Source: QUBU01 sp014337915
Lineage (GTDB): Bacteria; Pseudomonadota; Gammaproteobacteria; Steroidobacterales; GCA-2729495
Assembly (NCBI GenBank): GCA_030263395.1
Contig: SZOW01000002.1
Location: 62,001-126,000, forward strand
Direction of reading: 5' to 3'
Length of the DNA: 64,000 nucleotides
The notes beneath the pieces are model-generated. The model saw only the letters and a list, made by a program, of their open reading frames with translations. It was not told the DNA's origin and did no database searches. Below are positions 60,114-64,000 of the stretch, piece after piece; position 1 is the first letter of the stretch; each line of letters opens with the position of its first letter. Made by a program: the position numbers and the translations under genes.

Positions 60114-60584
60114 TCAGATCTGCGCGGCCAGCTTGGTGAGCAGGTCCTGGTGGGTGCGCGCGTCGATCTCCCGCGCCAGGATCTTCTCCGCACCGGCCAC
60201 GGCGATTGCCGCCACCTGGCCCCGCAGCTCGTCGCGTGCCCGGTTGATCTGCTGGTCGACCTCGGCTTTGCCGGACTGGATGATGCGGTCACGCTCCTGG
60301 TCGGCAGCCACGCGCGCTTCCTCGACGATGCCGTTGGCGCGGCTCTGCGCCTGGTCGAGGATGCCGCGCGCCTGGGCGCGGGCCTCTTCCACCATCGCCT
60401 GGATGCGCAGCTGGGCATCCTCCAGGGCCTTGTTGCCCTTGTCGGCGGCCGCCAGTCCGTCGGCGATCTTCTGCTGGCGCTCCTCGATCATCGCCAGCAG
60501 CAGCGGCCAGACATACTTCATGCAGAACCAGACAAAGACCGCCATGGCGATCGCCTGTCCGATGAGGGTGAGATTGATATCCAC
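60114..60584 (-). CDS. atpF: ATP synthase Fo subunit b
   Basis: Peripheral stalk. The 156-aa protein starts MDINLTLIGQAIAMAVFVWFCMKYVWP with one membrane helix (about 6-24). A long charged amphipathic helix (about 33-140) forms the dimeric coiled coil, as in E. coli b (156 aa). It lies 43 bp after atpE. Confidence 0.96.
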   Translation of the reverse strand: MDINLTLIGQAIAMAVFVWFCMKYVWPLLLAMIEERQQKIADGLAAADKGNKALEDAQLRIQAMVEEARAQARGILDQAQSRANGIVEEARVAADQERDRIIQSGKAEVDQQINRARDELRGQVAAIAVAGAEKILAREIDARTHQDLLTKLAAQI

Positions 60585-60627
60585 CGCTATGCTCCTGACT
60601 TGGCCTGCCCTTGACCCTGTGCCGCGA

Positions 60628-60897
60628 TCAGCCGCCGGCGGCGGTCTGCAGCTGGCCGATGAAAGGATTGGCGAACGCGAAGAACAACGCGATACCCACG
60701 CCGATCATGGCCACCGCGTCGAGCAGCGCCACCACCAGGAACATCTTGGTCTGCAGCATGTTGGCCAGCTCCGGCTGGCGTGCGCAGCCCTCGAGGAAGC
60801 GGCCGCCGAGCAGGCCCATGCCGATGCCGACACCGAGCGCGCCCAGACCGATCAGGATGGCCACGGCGATCGCGGTGAATCCAATTACAGTTTCCAT
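60628..60897 (-). CDS. atpE: ATP synthase Fo subunit c
   Basis: Ring-forming proteolipid. The 89-aa hairpin has two membrane helices joined by the polar loop with the conserved RQPE (about 40-43). The ion-binding carboxylate is Asp in VALLDAVAMIGVG (about residue 60). The partner residues of the sodium-binding consensus (Gln in helix 1; Glu-Ser in helix 2) are absent, so a proton-driven enzyme is expected. Confidence 0.96.
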   Translation of the reverse strand: METVIGFTAIAVAILIGLGALGVGIGMGLLGGRFLEGCARQPELANMLQTKMFLVVALLDAVAMIGVGIALFFAFANPFIGQLQTAAGG

Positions 60898-60940
60898 CGT
60901 TTTCTCCTACCTCGAAATGCGCAAGTTGCGGACTAAGGAT

Positions 60941-61780
60941 CTAGTGGTGCTCGCAGGCCTGGCTCATGTACACGATCGTCAGCATCATGAAGATGTATGC
61001 CTGCAACGTGATGATCAGGATGTGGAACACGGCCCAGGGGAAATGCAGCGGCAGCTGGTAGACACCGAGCAGCGCGATCAGGATGAACATCAGCTCGCCG
61101 GCGTACATGTTGCCGAACAGCCGCAGCGACAGTGACAGCGGTTTGGCCAGCAGGCCCACCGTCTCGAGCACGAAGTTGAAGATGATCACCAGCGGCCAGA
61201 ACAGCAGCGGAACGCCCAGGTCCTTCGGGTTCAGCGGATGCATGGTCAGCTCGGCGAGGAAGCCGCCGGCGCCCTTCATGCGGAAGCTATAGAACAGCAC
61301 CAGGGCGAACACCGACAGCGACATGCCGAAGGTGATGTTGACGTCGGCCGTGGGCACCACGCGCAGGTAGTCGGCCACGCCCGGGGCCTGGACCGCGGCC
61401 GGCAGGAAGTCCACCGGGATCAGGTCCATGAAGTTCATCATGAACACCCAGGTGAAGATGGTCAGCGCCAGCGGTGCGATGAGCCGGCTCTTGCCGCTGA
61501 AGGTGCTGCGCACGCTGTCGTCGACGAAATCGACGATGAGCTCGACCAGCGCCTGCACCCGGCCCGGGCGGTCGCGGCTGGCGGTAACGGCAATGCGTCG
61601 GAAGAGATAGCCGAGGAACAGGGCGAGCAGCAGCGAGAAAACCATGGAGTCGACGTTCACGGCCCAGAAGTTGCCGTGGCATTCGTTCCATACCCACTGG
61701 TCATCCGCACGGCACAGCTGCAGGTGGGTCAGGTGGTGCTGGATGTACCCGCCCGCGGTGTTGTGTGCTGCTTCAGACAT
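60941..61780 (-). CDS. atpB: ATP synthase Fo subunit a
   Basis: Membrane stator channel. The 279-aa protein has five or six membrane helices. The essential arginine lies in LAKPLSLSLRLFGNMYAGE near 210, with the proton-path residues in the last helix, ITLQAYIFMMLTIVYMS. The start at 61780 was chosen because MSEAAHN begins the family-like sequence. The ORF continues 28 codons into atpI without a better signal. Confidence 0.95.
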   Translation of the reverse strand: MSEAAHNTAGGYIQHHLTHLQLCRADDQWVWNECHGNFWAVNVDSMVFSLLLALFLGYLFRRIAVTASRDRPGRVQALVELIVDFVDDSVRSTFSGKSRLIAPLALTIFTWVFMMNFMDLIPVDFLPAAVQAPGVADYLRVVPTADVNITFGMSLSVFALVLFYSFRMKGAGGFLAELTMHPLNPKDLGVPLLFWPLVIIFNFVLETVGLLAKPLSLSLRLFGNMYAGELMFILIALLGVYQLPLHFPWAVFHILIITLQAYIFMMLTIVYMSQACEHH

Positions 61781-61800
61781 GGCCTGGCTTTCGTCCTGTC

Positions 61801-62244
61801 CTAGTTCTTCTCGCCGCCGGTGCCCCGGCCCGCCGAACCTGCCTCCGGCCGGGCCGTGAACCATGGATAACCCGCTGCCAGGGCCACCCAGTACACCAGA
61901 AACGTCGCCGCGTACGCCGCCATCAGCGGCAGGAACTGCGGCTTCATGATCCGGATCGCCGCCACGAACAACGCCGCCGTGATGGCAATCTTCATGAACT
62001 CACCTACATACACCGCCCGCATGAACCGCCCCGGTTCCTCGGCGGCGCTCACGCTGAACATGCGCAGGGCCTGGTACAGGCCCGGCACCGTCCCTATGCA
62101 GCCACCCGCAAGCGCCGAGCGGGCACTCGCCGCACCGCCCAGCCAGCCGGCCATCGCCGTCACCAGCAGGGTCAGCGCCAGCTGGCCCGCGGCCAGGCGC
62201 CAGGCGGTCCGCCGCAGTAGTCGTCGCGCCTGCGGATCACTCAT
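61801..62244 (-). CDS. atpI: ATP synthase assembly protein I
   Basis: A 147-aa membrane protein with four hydrophobic segments (about 17-35, 40-58, 76-96 and 101-122). It occupies the first position of the atp operon, as atpI does. The family helps c-ring assembly and may carry Mg2+. The start at 62244 was chosen for the sequence MSDPQARRLLRRTAW; no good ribosome site is visible. It is 20 bp from atpB. Confidence 0.88.
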   Translation of the reverse strand: MSDPQARRLLRRTAWRLAAGQLALTLLVTAMAGWLGGAASARSALAGGCIGTVPGLYQALRMFSVSAAEEPGRFMRAVYVGEFMKIAITAALFVAAIRIMKPQFLPLMAAYAATFLVYWVALAAGYPWFTARPEAGSAGRGTGGEKN

Positions 62245-62281
62245 AGCGTTGGCCCGATCCAGCGCGCTCGGCGCGGGCAAC

Positions 62282-62322
62282 AAAAAGGCCACCTCGCGCC
62301 CCTTCCGGGCGGTGCAGTGGCC
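62282..62322 (-). terminator. Hairpin plus T-run between parB and atpI
   Basis: On the minus strand GGCCAC (62322-62317) and GTGGCC (62292-62287) close a GC-rich stem with an inner CGCCC/GGGCG helix, followed at once by five T residues (62286-62282). This is the best intrinsic-terminator signature in the window. It follows parB and precedes atpI by 37 bp. Confidence 0.75.
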
Positions 62323-62356
62323 GCGCGCGGCGCCTCAGGCACCGCAAAGCCGCAAA

Positions 62357-62385
62357 ATTCTAAGGATTGGCGCCTGAGGATTCAA
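62357..62385 (-). promoter_or_regulatory. Candidate atp operon promoter
   Basis: On the minus strand TTGAAT (62385-62380) and TAGAAT (62362-62357) are separated by exactly 17 bp. The predicted start near 62350 leaves a leader of about 106 nt to atpI, which contains the terminator-like hairpin. Confidence 0.55.
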
Positions 62386-62422
62386 GCAGAAATGAACCCG
62401 GGCCGGGCGTGGCGGGCGCGCA

Positions 62423-63316
62423 CTACTGGATGTGCGCGATGATGCCGTCGAGTTCGTCGAGGCTGGTGTAGTTGACCACCAGCTTGCCGCGGCCCTTGCT
62501 GCCGTGCTGGATCTGTACGCGCGCACCGAGTCGGTCGGACAGCTCGTGCTCCAGACGCTGGACATCGGGATCCACCGCGCGGGGCCGGTCGCCCCCCTGG
62601 GTGGCGCCACCCGCCTGCACCCGGCGTACCAGCGCCTCGGTCTCGCGCACCGAAAGGCCCTTTTTGGCGACCAGGCTGGCCACTTCGGCCTGCATCCGCG
62701 GGTCGGTGAGCCCGAGCAGCGCGCGGGCATGGCCCATTTCCAGCGCCCCGGAGCGCAGCAGCGTCCGCGCCTGCTCCCCGAGTTCCAGCAGTCGCAGCAG
62801 GTTGCTGACCGCCGCCCGGGATCGGCCGATGGCATCGGCGGCTTCCTGGTGGGTGAGCTGGAATTCGCCAATCAGCCGCTGCACGGCCTGGGCTTCCTCC
62901 AGGGGGTTGAGGTTTTCCCGCTGGATGTTCTCGATCAGGGCCTGGGCGATGACGGCGGAGTCCGGAATCTGGCGCACCACGGCCGGCACGGTCGCCAGGC
63001 CTGCCATCTGCGCGGCCCGCCAGCGGCGTTCGCCGGCGATGATCTCGTAGCGGACCTCGCCTGCCGCGGTGCTGGCCGGCAGCGGGCGCACCACGATGGG
63101 CTGCACCAGGCCCTGGGCCTTGATGGACCGGGCGAGGTCTTCGAGCGCGGCGGGGTCCATGTCCTGGCGTGGCTGGTATTCACCGCGCTGCAGGAGCTCG
63201 ACGGGGATATGCCTGAGGCCCTCGCGCGGTTCGGTCTGCACCGGCCGGGCCGGCGGGCTGGCATCGCCGAGCAGGGCGTCGAGGCCGCGTCCGAGTCCTG
63301 TTCTTCTGGCGCTCAT
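62423..63316 (-). CDS. parB: Chromosome-partitioning protein ParB
   Basis: CTP-dependent DNA clamp that loads at parS and partners ParA. The 297-aa protein shows the N-terminal ParA-contact segment RRTGLGRGLDALLG. The ParB/Srx domain includes GEYQPRQDMD near 45 and the CTP-binding GERRWRAAQMAGL near 95. ENIQRENLNPLEEAQAV lies near 129, and the helix-turn-helix is LTHQEAADAIGRSRAAVSNLLRL (in parts, about 153-175). The C-terminal dimer domain is intact. I found no parS palindrome (TGTTTCACGTGAAACA type) in the window. Confidence 0.96.
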   Translation of the reverse strand: MSARRTGLGRGLDALLGDASPPARPVQTEPREGLRHIPVELLQRGEYQPRQDMDPAALEDLARSIKAQGLVQPIVVRPLPASTAAGEVRYEIIAGERRWRAAQMAGLATVPAVVRQIPDSAVIAQALIENIQRENLNPLEEAQAVQRLIGEFQLTHQEAADAIGRSRAAVSNLLRLLELGEQARTLLRSGALEMGHARALLGLTDPRMQAEVASLVAKKGLSVRETEALVRRVQAGGATQGGDRPRAVDPDVQRLEHELSDRLGARVQIQHGSKGRGKLVVNYTSLDELDGIIAHIQ

Positions 63317-63371
63317 GGGCTGTCCGGGGGTGGCCGGCGGATGCGGGGCATTCTAGCTTGAGTGTGGCGGG

Positions 63372-64000
63372 TCATGCGGCGGTGCTGGCGTCGCGCCGGA
63401 TGACTTCCTCGGCAAGCTGCACGTAGGCCTGCGCGCCGCGCGAGCTCCGGTCGTGATGGATGGCAGAGAGACCAAAGCTCGGCGCTTCGGCCAGGCGGAC
63501 GTTGCGCGGGATGATGGCGTCGTAGACCTTGTCCCGGAAGTGCTTCAGCAGCTGGTTGGAAACCTCTGCGGCGAGCCGGTTGCGCGGGTCGTACATGGTG
63601 CGCAGCAGGCCTTCGATGCGCAGCTGCGGATTGACGGTGTTGCGCACCTGCTTGATGGTCTCCAGCAGCGAGGACAGTCCCTCCAGGGCGTAGTACTCGC
63701 ACTGGATGGGAATCAGCACGCCGTCGGCCGCGGTCAGGGCATTGAGCGTGAGCATGTTGATCGACGGCGGGCAGTCGATCAGCAGGTGGTCGTAGAGGCC
63801 GCGTACCGGTTCCAGCGCCTTTTTCAGCCGCAGTTCGCGGCCGATCTCCTGCAGCAGGCGCACCTCCGCGGCGGTGAGGTCGGCATTAGCGGGCAGCAGG
63901 TCGAACTGGCCGTCCTGCACCGGCACGATGCTGTCCTGGGCGGCGGAGTCGCCGAGCAGCACGTCGCAGGCGGTGCTGGCGAGTGCCGACTTGTCGACAC
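63372..64000 (-). CDS. parA: Chromosome-partitioning ATPase ParA (3' part)
   Basis: The right edge cuts this gene; 209 codons are visible, and the N-terminal Walker A is outside the window. What remains begins VDKSALASTACDVLLGD and includes the Walker B region YDHLLIDCPPSINMLTLNAL (in parts) and QCEYYALEGLSSLLETIKQV. The tail is PRNVRLAEAPSFGLSAIHHD, all typical of chromosomal ParA/Soj. It lies 55 bp upstream of parB in the same direction. Confidence 0.96.
   Translation of the reverse strand, partial: VDKSALASTACDVLLGDSAAQDSIVPVQDGQFDLLPANADLTAAEVRLLQEIGRELRLKKALEPVRGLYDHLLIDCPPSINMLTLNALTAADGVLIPIQCEYYALEGLSSLLETIKQVRNTVNPQLRIEGLLRTMYDPRNRLAAEVSNQLLKHFRDKVYDAIIPRNVRLAEAPSFGLSAIHHDRSSRGAQAYVQLAEEVIRRDASTAA

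Noticed and set aside
62423..64000. A parS site near parAB
   Set aside because: No sequence close to TGTTTCACGTGAAACA was found in or around parA and parB, nor at the few CACGTG hexamers elsewhere in the window.

Overview
The window is a GC-rich, densely packed stretch of bacterial chromosome. Gene content and order point to a gammaproteobacterium outside the Enterobacterales: priA-argS-SPOR, def-fmt-rsmB-DUF4390-ntrY-ntrX diverging from lysM-dprA-smg-topA-tsaC, and parA-parB followed by a complete atp operon and glmU-glmS. The genus cannot be fixed from sequence reading alone. The parAB-atp arrangement normally lies next to the replication origin, so the origin probably sits a few kb beyond the right edge. 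I saw no rRNA, tRNA, CRISPR array, prophage or complete insertion sequence.

Layout: 0.2-2.3 kb is ilvC with its divergent regulator ilvY. 2.3-6.8 kb is a nitric-oxide response block: a hemerythrin-like protein, a quinol-type NO reductase, an NsrR-type Rrf2 repressor, a DUF2249 protein and a small membrane protein. 7-13.5 kb carries a class I fructose-bisphosphate aldolase, a di-heme cytochrome c peroxidase lipoprotein, NADP-glutamate dehydrogenase and the transhydrogenase genes pntA-pntB. 13.7-15.2 kb is an ECF sigma factor with two partner genes. 15.6-22.4 kb is priA, argS, a SPOR protein, a CapA-like lipoprotein and a PLP enzyme; the last three overlap by 4 bp. 22.5-29.6 kb (minus) is def-fmt-rsmB-DUF4390-ntrY-ntrX, and 29.8-35.8 kb (plus) is lysM-dprA-smg-topA-tsaC. 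36-51.5 kb is a mixed segment: large subtilase, tag, aroE, beta-propeller protein, glutathione reductase, oligopeptidase A, exonuclease III, HD-domain protein, rimO, a Y1/RAYT-type transposase and a three-gene flavin/CoA cluster. 51.6-64 kb (minus) is glmS, glmU, the nine-gene atp operon, parB and the 3' part of parA.

The most unusual content is non-coding. Three long inverted repeats share the core GGGGACAGTTTACT and sit exactly in gene borders (22.4, 47.4 and 54.9 kb). Each has arms built from its own short tandem word (GGGGAGATA, GGGAATTAA or GGGGAAACT), yet within each element the left and right arms match. A Y1/RAYT-type transposase gene lies 1.4 kb from one of them. Two further, unrelated palindromes occupy otherwise tight gaps of the atp operon.

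Other points are an NtrX whose AAA+ Walker A and Walker B residues are both altered, a perfect inverted pair of DnaA-box-like sites with an AT-rich tract in front of priA, and an atp promoter candidate followed by a terminator-like hairpin in the leader.
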